The notes under the pieces are model-generated. The model ran no database searches. It saw nothing but the letters and a program-made list of their open reading frames with translations, and was not told the origin of the DNA. The position numbers and the translations under genes were made by a program. A DNA stretch of 64,000 nucleotides from Achaetomium macrosporum (lineage: Eukaryota > Ascomycota > Sordariomycetes > Sordariales > Chaetomiaceae): assembly GCA_033296875.1 (NCBI GenBank), contig MU860140.1, forward strand, positions 1 through 64,000. Direction: 5' to 3'. Of the stretch, positions 45,073-54,090 are shown in pieces (within the stretch, counting starts at the first letter, position 1; every line of letters starts with the position of its first letter).

Positions 45073-46395
45073 CTAAAGGACGGCCACCAACAACCAAAGC
45101 GCACTCGCCTGCTTGGCAATCGTCGAGTTCCGAAACGGCCCGGCCCACCCGACATCGTACAGATCCCACTCCCCATCAGGGCCCTCCACCACGCTCCGAT
45201 CCCGTCCGTACATGCTCTGCGCGTTCAGCTGCAAGAACGACTTGTATGGGCGGCGGCTCTCCCCGTCCTCGCCGTCGGGGTCGTCGGGCTGCGGAAGCGC
45301 CGCGTCCAGCTCGGCCAGGTTGCCCGCAAAGATGCCCTTGAAGACCTGCTGGTCGCTGTTGCATTGGCTTTCATCGGAGAAGCAGCCAGCCTCGGTGAGG
45401 ATGCCGTCTCGTACGAGGGTGGTGTTGGCGTCGAGGACGGCGTTGGCGAAGGTTTGTGCGGTGGAGAGGTAGGTCTCGTTTTTTGTTGCTTGGTAGAGCT
45501 CTGGTTTGGGGAGAAAAAGGGTCAACCTTAGGGGGAGGGGGAAACGCAGGGAGAGGGGATAAATACCGACTAGCCCGCCGAGGATGACGCCTTGGTTGTA
45601 GGTCCAGACGGGCAGTTGGTTGTTGAAGCAAGTGCCGTCGCTTCGGGAGGCCAGGCCGTCGTTGATGAGGTTGTTGCTGCTGTCGATCATGCCCGATGCT
45701 TGGAACCAGGACCAAGCTTTCTCCGCTCTGGCGAGGTACTCGGTATCGCTGTCAATGCGGTTGTGCAAGGACGCGGCGAGCTTGATGTACAGCTCATTGG
45801 CGATGGCGTTCTTGTAGGTTTGTCTCCCTATATCGACATACATGCCGCCGCCGCACGGCTTGTCGGTCCAGTACTGGTACATGTAGACCTCGTCCTCGAT
45901 CGCGATGTCGAGGTAAGTGCTGTTGCCCGTCAGGTCGTACATCCTGACCATGGCCAACGCCCACCAGCCCGTGTCGTCGGTCGAATCCGCCCGGAACTCG
46001 CCGTGGCCCTGGGGCCACCAGGAGAGAGATGCCCGTTGCGCCTGGATGATCTTCTCAACCTGATCCATATAATCACTTGAGTTGGTCTTGCGCATGTGGT
46101 CTAGGATGCCGGTCAGGGCAACGCCGCTGACCCACCATGGGTCACCTGGTGACCAGATGTTCTGGGAGGAGTCAAAGAATCTGTCGTTCATGGCGGCGAT
46201 GGCTGCCTTTGCTGCCGTCCTTGGATCCAAATCCCTCGTCCGCAGAGAGTTCTTCTTGGACGCAACCGGGTCATTGGAGCGGAAGGGGCGCGTCTCAGGA
46301 AGTGGCTCGACATTCCGCTGCTGAGCACCAGCAGCATCGGTAAAGCTCTGAATGTTCCAGAGCGATCCGAGTTTGAAGAGAAGACTAGGCCGCAT
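45073..46395 (-). CDS. Glycoside hydrolase family 76 (endo-alpha-1,6-mannanase-like)
   Basis: Two exons (45567-46395, 45073-45500) give 418 residues. The alpha/alpha-toroid GH76 signature is present: DPWWVSGVALTGILDH, then SWWPQGHGEFRADSTDDTGWWALAMVRMY with the adjacent Asp pair that forms the catalytic dyad, then NNQLPVWTYNQGVILGGLVE and NAQSMYGRDRS. GH76 enzymes (yeast Dfg5/Dcw1, bacterial Aman6) act on alpha-1,6-mannan, and fungal ones help attach GPI proteins to the wall or degrade mannan. The 66-nt intron (GTATTT...ACCAG, 45501-45566) is divisible by three and stop-free, so a naive reading would keep 22 false residues. The N-terminus (MRPSLLFKLGSLWNIQSF) is not a convincing signal peptide, so a missed 5' exon or a non-classical location is possible. 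Confidence 0.87.
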   Translation of the reverse strand: MRPSLLFKLGSLWNIQSFTDAAGAQQRNVEPLPETRPFRSNDPVASKKNSLRTRDLDPRTAAKAAIAAMNDRFFDSSQNIWSPGDPWWVSGVALTGILDHMRKTNSSDYMDQVEKIIQAQRASLSWWPQGHGEFRADSTDDTGWWALAMVRMYDLTGNSTYLDIAIEDEVYMYQYWTDKPCGGGMYVDIGRQTYKNAIANELYIKLAASLHNRIDSDTEYLARAEKAWSWFQASGMIDSSNNLINDGLASRSDGTCFNNQLPVWTYNQGVILGGLVGIYPLSLRFPLPLRLTLFLPKPELYQATKNETYLSTAQTFANAVLDANTTLVRDGILTEAGCFSDESQCNSDQQVFKGIFAGNLAELDAALPQPDDPDGEDGESRRPYKSFLQLNAQSMYGRDRSVVEGPDGEWDLYDVGWAGPFRNSTIAKQASALWLLVAVL

Positions 46396-48408
46396 GCTGT
46401 CAACTGCCTACATTTCCTCGCACTGACCGAAGCGAGCTGGCGTGATAGCCAGCCCACCGCAGATGACAGCTCGGGGGCGTTTATAACATGCCTCCCGGTA
46501 TCATCGTGGGATTCCGGCGGTCACAGCATCACCACCGTTGCATGTTGGTCAAGCACTTTGCAGCATGAACGTGTCGCCAGATGAGAGGAGTAGATCCTTT
46601 CCGCACGTAGCTGGCAGCCAATCGTCAACATTCTCTGCCGTAATATCGCTAGAAGTTTCTGTTTATTGTCTTTCTCCGAGAACCAGGTATCACAGCCATG
46701 GTCATGGGCTCGCACGAGTGTCCTGCGCGTGTTCGGTATGACCTACCAGTCCCGAGTCTTGTGTCTGTCAGTCGAAATGAAGACTTTCTACATGTCGAGT
46801 CCCTTCTGTGTACACCTTGCATGGCGCCGAAGGGGAACGGACGGGATCACGGTGCTGGGTCGCACAGGGTGACCACTGGCGTTGAGTCTGATATTCCCCA
46901 ACCCTGTGTGAGGAGGTGTGTGAGGAGGGAGCGGTGTATCCTCTCCTCGGCGGTGGCTTCGACTGAGGGATGAACTGCAGAATTGCCCCATGAAAGTCTG
47001 GCAAAGGAAATTGGATTAATATGGCATTTTCCGTGTGCAGTTCCCACAGAAGCAAACCCGCCAGTTGATGCAGGTACAGACGCCGCTGGGTTGCATTTAG
47101 GTCGTCAATCAGGATCTTGTGCCTTCCTTCTGCGGAACCCGCCCGCATCTTGTCACATGAAATTGGCGACCGTCTGCCTGGCCAACCACAATCTGCAGAG
47201 GCCATCGTGAGAAAAAGATTGGCGGCCTCGAGCCGGACCTGATGTGTTCTGGCCTTCTTCTTCAGGAAGGAGCCATCCCGTGGACGGATCAACTCCAAAA
47301 TCAAAGGCGACCGGGATGTTTCCATGCATGATGCGACTGATTTTCCGGCTGAATTTGAACTTGTGGAGTGCTAAACTCTCTGTCCAGAGGCACGGGAAAC
47401 ACCCATCTCCCATCCCATCATGCACGACGATCTCCCGATCGTTCCCGAAGAATGTCCCCGATGACGCCCATAACACATGAAGCACAGGAAACACGATGGT
47501 GCTTTTGGCTCAGGCTCAGTCTTGAAGAAAGAGCCAGATCTCCACCCCCAGGGGCCAGCCAGGCTTCCTGGTCAAAGTCCTCATGCAATGGCCCGGAGAC
47601 CCGTGGGACACCGAGGCAGTTGTCGCACCCGGTGTCTTGGTACCGACGCGAGTTTCTGCCATCCGCTCTCCGCCGTCTTGAGCGCCAACCTATCCCACAG
47701 TTAAGCAGAATTCATGCAGTGTAGTTACCATAGTTACTTATAGCGGGGCTCATATGACATTCTCCAGACAACTCTGGTCGAATACCGCCCAGCGACATGA
47801 AAGTCGAGAAGAAAAAGACTCGTTCACCAGGACCGGAGCCGGACCAAAAAGCCGCGTCGAGGCGCTTTTGGACGTGCCGTGTCGGCGGCCAACGGTTCTC
47901 CACACAGCCATCCGATGCTGCCGACCCGCGCGGGCCAGTCAGGACGGCTTGAGCGGGGGATGGGCTTGAAGTGGCTCCCCCTGTCATCAAATCTCGGTCT
48001 TGGCTCGCCTTGAGTTGGTCGCAGTTTCAGCCGGCACAAGGTCCAGGGTCCAACACAGTTGCCTGCTGCATCGCAGAGCTTCGACAATTGGGTCGGTATT
48101 CCTTGATTGTGCGTCTGTCTGTCGGTGTTACCTAATCTACTAGGTATATACCCCCTTTATGCCCACGCCTTCCGTAGGCTCCTCCTGGTTGGAATCAACA
48201 GAAATCTTCTGACGCGCATTGACGGATCCCATGCCTGTCGTCGGGGCGTCGGCGTATGGAAATTGGGATATCGCGGTCCGCCGACTCCATCTATGTGCGA
48301 CACCAAATGCGGGCCTTCTGACACGCGTTTGAGAACCACAAGCAGGATCAACTAGGCATACCGACCGTGTCTTATCAGTCAGCCGGGGCAACGGAATCGA
48401 AGGAGGAC
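46396..48408. other. Intergenic: divergent promoters of GH76 and proline-rich protein genes
   Basis: 2 kb with a TATA-like element near the GH76 start and otherwise only unsupported frames, the largest being 185 codons at 46768-47325 (-), which has no domain I recognise and overlaps equally long frames on both strands. Confidence 0.45.
46480..46485 (-). promoter_or_regulatory. TATA-box-like element of the GH76 gene
   Basis: On the minus strand the sequence reads TATAAA about 85 bp upstream of the GH76 start codon, a normal distance for a fungal TATA box with a short leader. This supports the ATG at 46395 rather than a distant upstream exon. Functional assignment is by position only. Confidence 0.45.
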
Positions 48409-50694
48409 ATGATGGGGGCCGCGACCTTGGAGCCGCCTAAAACCGGGCGGTCTCGTTTCTCGAAAGCCCTCCCAGCACCTCCTTCCCTACCAGCTTTGGA
48501 CTTGGACTTTGAGTCTTCATTCACGCCCTTGTTCCCGGAGGAGAAGGCGCTGCCGCGTCCACAACCTGAGACTCCGCTGCCGCCTCTTCCACCGCCCAAG
48601 CAAGGAGTCGGAGTCGAGAGCCCAACAACAATGGCCACGGTAGCCAAGCCTCTGAACTCCCCGCTGCCGCCCTTGCCCTCCAAGTTCACCGGGCCCGCGC
48701 CTATGAGTATCCCGCGACGGCCCGTTGCAGCTCCCATGACCCCGATACCGGCTCTGGCCCCGGCCTCTTCCCCCGGATTGGCGTCCCCAAACCCGATGCC
48801 GTCGCCCGTTGGTTCCATCTCAAGTCTTCTCTCTGCCTACTCCAATCACACGGCCGATTCGCCGCAGTCGCCATCGGAAAACTCCGGCAAGGCCATCCTC
48901 AGTTCGACGTACTCTTATTCGATTGTGTCACCAACCCTGGACACTCAGAGGAGCAGTGCACAGTCTGATGCACCCGCGCAGGCCCTTCCGCCGCTGCCAC
49001 GGTCTGATCAAAATGCGCAAACGGAAGAGTCCAACGGTCGTCGGATATTCGAGCAGGGTAACGAAGAATTGCCACCACCGCTGCCTCTGAAAGATGCCCA
49101 ACCCGGGGCCGCGAGACCCCAGACGCCCACTACTGTGCAAGCGCAAACCACGCAACCAAAAACGTCCTCGGTGGCCGGATCACCGTTGGGGAACGACTCT
49201 CCACAACAAGAGCAGCTCTGGCGGCGAAGATCGCGATCGCTCAAAAACGAGAGACGCCTGGCCGTTCCGGAGCTCAAATTGATTTCTAGCCACGGTTCCA
49301 CGGCCGCGTCAGCTCAGAACACCGCGCAAAGCGGCCCGAGCAGCTCGTTTTCGCAACCAATCACACTTCTTCCCGGAAGCGACCCCGAGACATCTAAGCC
49401 GGCCACAGCACCTCGAGCTCCTCCACGGGGCGCTAACGGCGGGCTACCAGGTCGAAACATTCGTCCCGAGCCGGTGAGTGAGCAGGCCACCGCACAGGGA
49501 GAGGCGAGCATGGGCCAAGACGCGTCGCGAATCAAGGACAAGCTTCACACTGGGAAGACGAAGCCTGAAACTGCAGAGGAACCGAATAAGAAAAGCCAGG
49601 AAGCGCAGGCCAACCCGGCAGCCACATCTGGGCCGACCGTCTCCCCTCTCTCTTCTCAGCGCCTTCCGAGCCCGCTTTCAGACACCGCGGTCTCTCCACT
49701 CGCTCTGGCTGTATCGCCAGAGTTGCCCGGCGAACCCAAGCCGATAACTCGCAAAGCCGTCGGAGCGCCGGAGGCCCAGATACGCCATGCTAAGAGCAAC
49801 CCGGCCCTGGTGTCCGAGTCCAAAAGCTTAGGGCTAGGCGTGCGGACGCTGGCCGGTCTTCCCACATCTCCCAGACCCGATCTAGGCCAGGGCCCGAATC
49901 AGACACAATTTCCCGCCCACTCTGAGAGGCCCGACCAAAAGCAAAGTCCAGACCAGAAGCAGTATATCCCCTACTCTCCGGCGCTTGCCGGGAATCAAGT
50001 TCCAAACCAAATACAGTTTCCGACCCGGACCGCTTCCAGGGAAGACGACGATCAGTCCGCCCAGCCCACGACTCCCCGGCAAGAAGCATCGCAGTTCCCA
50101 GCTTTACCAGCTATTTCTCAGAGGCAGAAAGAGCCAGAGCCGCAGAGCCCACACCGCGGCGGCCCCAAACGGACGATCTCCGAAACTGGCTCCATCGAGA
50201 CAGTAAAGGCACCAGCAGCAGCAACAAAGCCGCCCATTATTCGCGAACCAGACCATATACCCAGCCTCGCACTTGATAATAATAAAAACGACCATCTCCC
50301 GCTGAGAGAACCGGACCCCAGCCAGCCCGACCACACCGACCACCCGGGCGCAGCCCTCTTCCCGCGCAACTGGTACACGCCGCTGCCCGCCGACGACATC
50401 CCCGACGCGCGCCCGCTCACGGACCGGCACTACCGGTGTCTGACGCAGCACCGCTACATGACGGCCAACAAGCAGAGGACCAATCCGGTAGCCTGCCGGA
50501 CGTGTGGGCACAAGGACCGCAACGCCGAGTGCTACATTTGCAGCGCGTGCCATCTGAACGTGTGCTCCGGGTGTGCGGGGCTGTTGAAGAGATTCAAAGG
50601 GGATTTGAGGGCGGTTTTGAAGGAGGTTCGAGAGAAGAAGAGCATGGAAGGTGAGAAACCGCTGGGAGGGGCTGTGAATGGTCAGCAGGGGTAG
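48409..50694 (+). CDS. Large proline-rich protein with C-terminal cysteine cluster
   Basis: A single exon of 761 residues if started at the ATG at 48409; the frame is open back to 48322 without another ATG. Most of the protein is disordered, rich in Pro, Ser, Gln and Ala, with several PPLPP-type runs (PLPPLPPPKQ, LPPPLPLKD) that could bind SH3 or EVH1 domains. The last 100 residues are ordered: GAALFPRNWYTPLPADDIPD, then HYRCLTQHRYMTANKQRTNP, then a cysteine array CRTCGHKDRNAECYICSACH and NVCSGCAGLLKRF. It has four to five Cys pairs and looks like a treble-clef or RING/B-box-like zinc module. I do not recognise a named family. A scaffold role with a zinc-binding end is inference. Confidence 0.75.
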   Translation: MMGAATLEPPKTGRSRFSKALPAPPSLPALDLDFESSFTPLFPEEKALPRPQPETPLPPLPPPKQGVGVESPTTMATVAKPLNSPLPPLPSKFTGPAPMSIPRRPVAAPMTPIPALAPASSPGLASPNPMPSPVGSISSLLSAYSNHTADSPQSPSENSGKAILSSTYSYSIVSPTLDTQRSSAQSDAPAQALPPLPRSDQNAQTEESNGRRIFEQGNEELPPPLPLKDAQPGAARPQTPTTVQAQTTQPKTSSVAGSPLGNDSPQQEQLWRRRSRSLKNERRLAVPELKLISSHGSTAASAQNTAQSGPSSSFSQPITLLPGSDPETSKPATAPRAPPRGANGGLPGRNIRPEPVSEQATAQGEASMGQDASRIKDKLHTGKTKPETAEEPNKKSQEAQANPAATSGPTVSPLSSQRLPSPLSDTAVSPLALAVSPELPGEPKPITRKAVGAPEAQIRHAKSNPALVSESKSLGLGVRTLAGLPTSPRPDLGQGPNQTQFPAHSERPDQKQSPDQKQYIPYSPALAGNQVPNQIQFPTRTASREDDDQSAQPTTPRQEASQFPALPAISQRQKEPEPQSPHRGGPKRTISETGSIETVKAPAAATKPPIIREPDHIPSLALDNNKNDHLPLREPDPSQPDHTDHPGAALFPRNWYTPLPADDIPDARPLTDRHYRCLTQHRYMTANKQRTNPVACRTCGHKDRNAECYICSACHLNVCSGCAGLLKRFKGDLRAVLKEVREKKSMEGEKPLGGAVNGQQG

Positions 50695-51435
50695 AGTTGT
50701 CACTTTGGTCTTTTCTGGGTTCAGTTCTACAAAGCGGGATATCCTGATAAAATTCCTTTTACGTCTCGGGTTGGCTATAGAAGCAGCCGGTTCGCGAAGT
50801 ATATTCTGAATGGTGAGAGGCTGGGCAGGTGGATATGAGTTTACATCTAGATGATACCGAGGGATGTGCATACGGAGATACCATTGGGTTTATGCCGAGA
50901 TATACATGGGAGCTGCGTTGTTTCAGTACATGACGAATCTTATACATAGCGGACGATGCTTGGCTGCAGACAGCCGTAGTTGGGATGTTGGCCAGTTTTG
51001 GATATACGCCGTGTAGATGGTGCACACTGTACTTGGTTATTGAGCAGTCAGTAATCGACAATCAAGAAGTCCAATGACTCTGTCAGTAATCGGGGTTCAC
51101 AAAGCGGCCTTAGTTGTCTCAGACAAACTCGACTCGATGCAACCCTCCACTCACCCGACTGCCGGTGCCACTGAAACCTTGAGATGGTGCCCCGCAAGGC
51201 GGTCCGGCTGAAGCCAAGACCGCCCTGTTACAGGGGCGGGGAAGTGTGCTCCGCCCGAACTGTGCTTGGCGAAGAAGTTCAGTCGCAACGGCAAATCAAC
51301 AATTGGAACGTCAAGTGTCAACAAACTGGAACCAACGTCAAGCCAGACAAATAAATCAACCAAGACACCGGGAAATTGAGCGAACACCGGCGGAAACCCC
51401 ATTATGGTTACGTCGCGAACAGAGACAAATTAGCC
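50695..51435. other. Intergenic, tandem genes
   Basis: 3' side of the proline-rich gene and upstream region of the next plus-strand gene. Nothing else recognised. Confidence 0.5.
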
Positions 51436-53262
51436 ATGTCATCAGCCATACCCACCAGCGCGTTGTCGCGCGTACGCTCACTGCGGAAACCGAGTACCAA
51501 GCCGGATACGACGAGCGCCAGCGGTGAAGGCAAGCGTAATGTGTCTCCCAGCAGACTGCCCGTCAAGGGACAGGTGCAGACCTCAACGACAGCACCCACT
51601 GTAACGCGCACGTCAAGAAGCGTCACCACCAGCGCCGGCACCGGCACTACTAAGAGCAGCCGACCGCTATCGGGCGTCTTAACGCGCATCACTTCGTCCT
51701 CCTCGGCCCGGCAGCGCGAGAAGGACAGTCCTGGCCCTCAAGCCTCGCCTCCAAGTCGTCTCACCCGGGCTCCTTCAACGCGCCAGTCGTCCACTTCAAC
51801 CCGGCCAGCCACATCTGGTGCCGACCTGCCCTCAGCAGCTCGGCCCACCACCTCCTCTGGCGTCCCAACCTCGCGACGGGTCGCCTCGGGAGCGAGCACC
51901 GGGCCCAAAGCCAGCCACGCCCGTGCAAAGTCTTCCGTGACAACCCTCTCCAGTGCTACTACCCTGCGTCCGCCGTCCCAGACGTCCTCCACTAGCTCTT
52001 CAACTACCACTGCGACGGCAGACCGCTCCCGCCCGCCATTATCCAGCCTCACCCGGGCCCGACCCGCAGCCGCACCACCGGGCCCAACTTCGCCAACGGT
52101 GGCAGGAGCAGCAGCAGCAGCAGCACACCGTCGACGGCCCTCAAATCCATCCACTTCTCCTAGTACCAGCACCACCACCACCTCAGCAGCACAAGCAGCA
52201 ACACCATCATCAGGAGCATCCCTCAAACCCAAACCGAAGCCACAACCGCAAGCCCAAGGCGGGCAGCCCATCATCAAACCCACCAGCAGCAGCAGCACCA
52301 AACTCGAGCCCCGCCCCGCCTTCACCACCCATCAGCAGCACTTCTCCCCGGCCAAGTCCCTCGCGCCCAAGCCGCTGACCTCCACCTTCCTCGTCCCGCC
52401 GTCCCCGTCCAAACTGCCCGCCAACATCGCCCTCTCCGCCGAGACGGCGCGCCTGCAGACCGAGTTGCTCCAGCTGCATCTCCTGCACCGAGACGCGGGC
52501 ACAACCTTGGAGGCATGGAAATGCAGTGCGAGGCAGAAACTTCAGGGGAAGTTTGAGGCGGTAAGGCGGCAGGAGGAGGAGGTTTGCGGGTTGGAGAGAA
52601 GGGTGGCGGAGGAGGTGAATGCTGCTGCGCTGAGGGAATGGGGGTCAATACCGGGAGGATCTGGGTCGGGATTAGGGGTGGGGTTGGAGGAGAGGATAGC
52701 GCTGCTGGACCAGATTGTTACCGGGCTGTGGAGCGTGGTGGGCGAGCCCGGCGGGGGAGGACGGTATGAGCGGGTTGTGAGGAAGTTTGAGAAGTGGTGC
52801 GGGAAGGTTGAGCGGGTCATGCTTGCTCGACGGCAACAACAAGAACAGCAGGAACAACAACCAGAGGGAGGGGAGGCGCCGGAGCTGGAGGAGGTGGTCT
52901 TCATCGAGGAGATGGACGCGGCGTGGAAGGAGGAGTGTGCCGCCCTCGTGCGCAGGCTGGATGAGTGGCGGAGGGGGCTTCGCGAGCTTCCCGATCCTAT
53001 TATTGAGACTGCGTCTTCTACTACCGCAACAGCAGGAGGAGAAGAAGAGGGCCAAAAAGGCTACGCTTCCAGCTTGGGCAGGATCCTGGCGGGCTGTCGG
53101 GCGCTGGTGTACGGGATGCTGGCCGAGCTGAATCTCATGGAGCAGATTGAGCGCGAGGCGGCGGCGGAGGAGATGCGGTGGGTGCGGGAGATGAATCGGC
53201 GAGGACTGGGCGGGATGGATGAGGGTACTCCGAGGGCTGGGGCGATCTGGCGGGTTTTATGA
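51436..53262 (+). CDS. Uncharacterised protein: Ser/Thr-rich basic N-terminus, C-terminal coiled coils
   Basis: A single exon of 608 residues from the ATG at 51436; the frame is open further upstream but only with non-ATG starts. Residues 1-330 are Ser/Thr/Pro/Arg-rich, basic and repetitive, with poly-Ala and poly-Ser runs encoded by GCA/AGC repeats. The C-terminal half is helical: ALSAETARLQTELLQLHLLH, then KLQGKFEAVRRQEEEVCGLE, then RYERVVRKFEKWCGKVERVM, a Gln-rich linker, and EEMDAAWKEECAALVRRLDE followed by helices to the end. A basic disordered head with a coiled-coil tail is typical of microtubule-binding or augmin HAUS8-like proteins, but I cannot prove that. Similar fungal proteins are often mislabelled as agglutinin anchors because of Ser/Thr content; no signal peptide or GPI site is seen here. 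Confidence 0.72.
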   Translation: MSSAIPTSALSRVRSLRKPSTKPDTTSASGEGKRNVSPSRLPVKGQVQTSTTAPTVTRTSRSVTTSAGTGTTKSSRPLSGVLTRITSSSSARQREKDSPGPQASPPSRLTRAPSTRQSSTSTRPATSGADLPSAARPTTSSGVPTSRRVASGASTGPKASHARAKSSVTTLSSATTLRPPSQTSSTSSSTTTATADRSRPPLSSLTRARPAAAPPGPTSPTVAGAAAAAAHRRRPSNPSTSPSTSTTTTSAAQAATPSSGASLKPKPKPQPQAQGGQPIIKPTSSSSTKLEPRPAFTTHQQHFSPAKSLAPKPLTSTFLVPPSPSKLPANIALSAETARLQTELLQLHLLHRDAGTTLEAWKCSARQKLQGKFEAVRRQEEEVCGLERRVAEEVNAAALREWGSIPGGSGSGLGVGLEERIALLDQIVTGLWSVVGEPGGGGRYERVVRKFEKWCGKVERVMLARRQQQEQQEQQPEGGEAPELEEVVFIEEMDAAWKEECAALVRRLDEWRRGLRELPDPIIETASSTTATAGGEEEGQKGYASSLGRILAGCRALVYGMLAELNLMEQIEREAAAEEMRWVREMNRRGLGGMDEGTPRAGAIWRVL

Positions 53263-54090
53263 GTGGGACATGTTGCGGCATCGCGTAAGTGATTTTTTTA
53301 TGGTACGATGAAAGACTAGAGTGGCTTACGTCTTGTAATCTCTGCTTGTAGCATATGAAGTCATGGACATCCGGATATGGTTATACACCTGTTTAGTCGG
53401 CCAGGAGAACAGTCAATATCCATCCATAGCGGGAACCGCCACCTAGCCTTACAACAGCAATGTATGTCTCGCCGGGATGGCCGGTGATACCAGGCATCAA
53501 GGCTCTCGGAGACATCACCAGATGCTTTCATTCACAAACCCATGTTTCATGTATACCCATAGCCCCATCATGATCTCAAGATGAATGGACAGCCGCGTCA
53601 AAGGCAGAAGAGAGGATTTGAAGAAGCCAAGACCTTGCATTGCAGAGGCAGGATCATTCTACAGCCAGCCAGTAAGTAAGTAACTAAGTTGTACAGCACG
53701 TCGGTCATCCATAACTCCATCATCCATCCCAATCAGCTTTCTGAGGGCAGCATAGTCGACTGCGAGACCACCAGACCAGGTTCTCAAATTATCAACCCCC
53801 ACGCCGCAATGTGCTCACCCGTGTCCCACCACCTTGGCAACGCTACTGCCCTCAACACTGCCCGCCAGTATTCGGGAGATCCGACCGGAATTTGAAGAAC
53901 TCCAACCCGTTGCATGGCATACAGAGAGAGAAGACGGGTTTGCCTGAACCAGAAAGCAAAGACGAAGACATAACCCTGTAAGGAGAAAAGCCTTCACGAG
54001 GAGACGCCAGTAAGAGGGCTCCCATTGGGCTAAGGGCCAATGAATCGTACTTGTTGCCGATGCCCACGCGTTCGAATAGAAAGAAAGACC
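53263..54090. other. Intergenic between convergent genes
   Basis: Holds the 3' end of the coiled-coil gene and the 3' UTR of pacC. No coding or RNA feature recognised. Confidence 0.5.

Noticed and set aside
46768..47325. 185-codon ATG frame on the minus strand
   Set aside because: Overlaps equally long frames on both strands, no recognised domain, no splice-supported extension.
48367..48408. GTG at 48367 as start of the proline-rich protein
   Set aside because: Nuclear fungal genes rarely start at GTG; the in-frame ATG at 48409 is a better choice unless an upstream exon exists.
51738..52328. 196-codon minus-strand frame
   Set aside because: Antisense to the Ser/Thr/Pro-rich part of the coiled-coil gene; Val/Gly/Arg composition is a codon-complement artefact.
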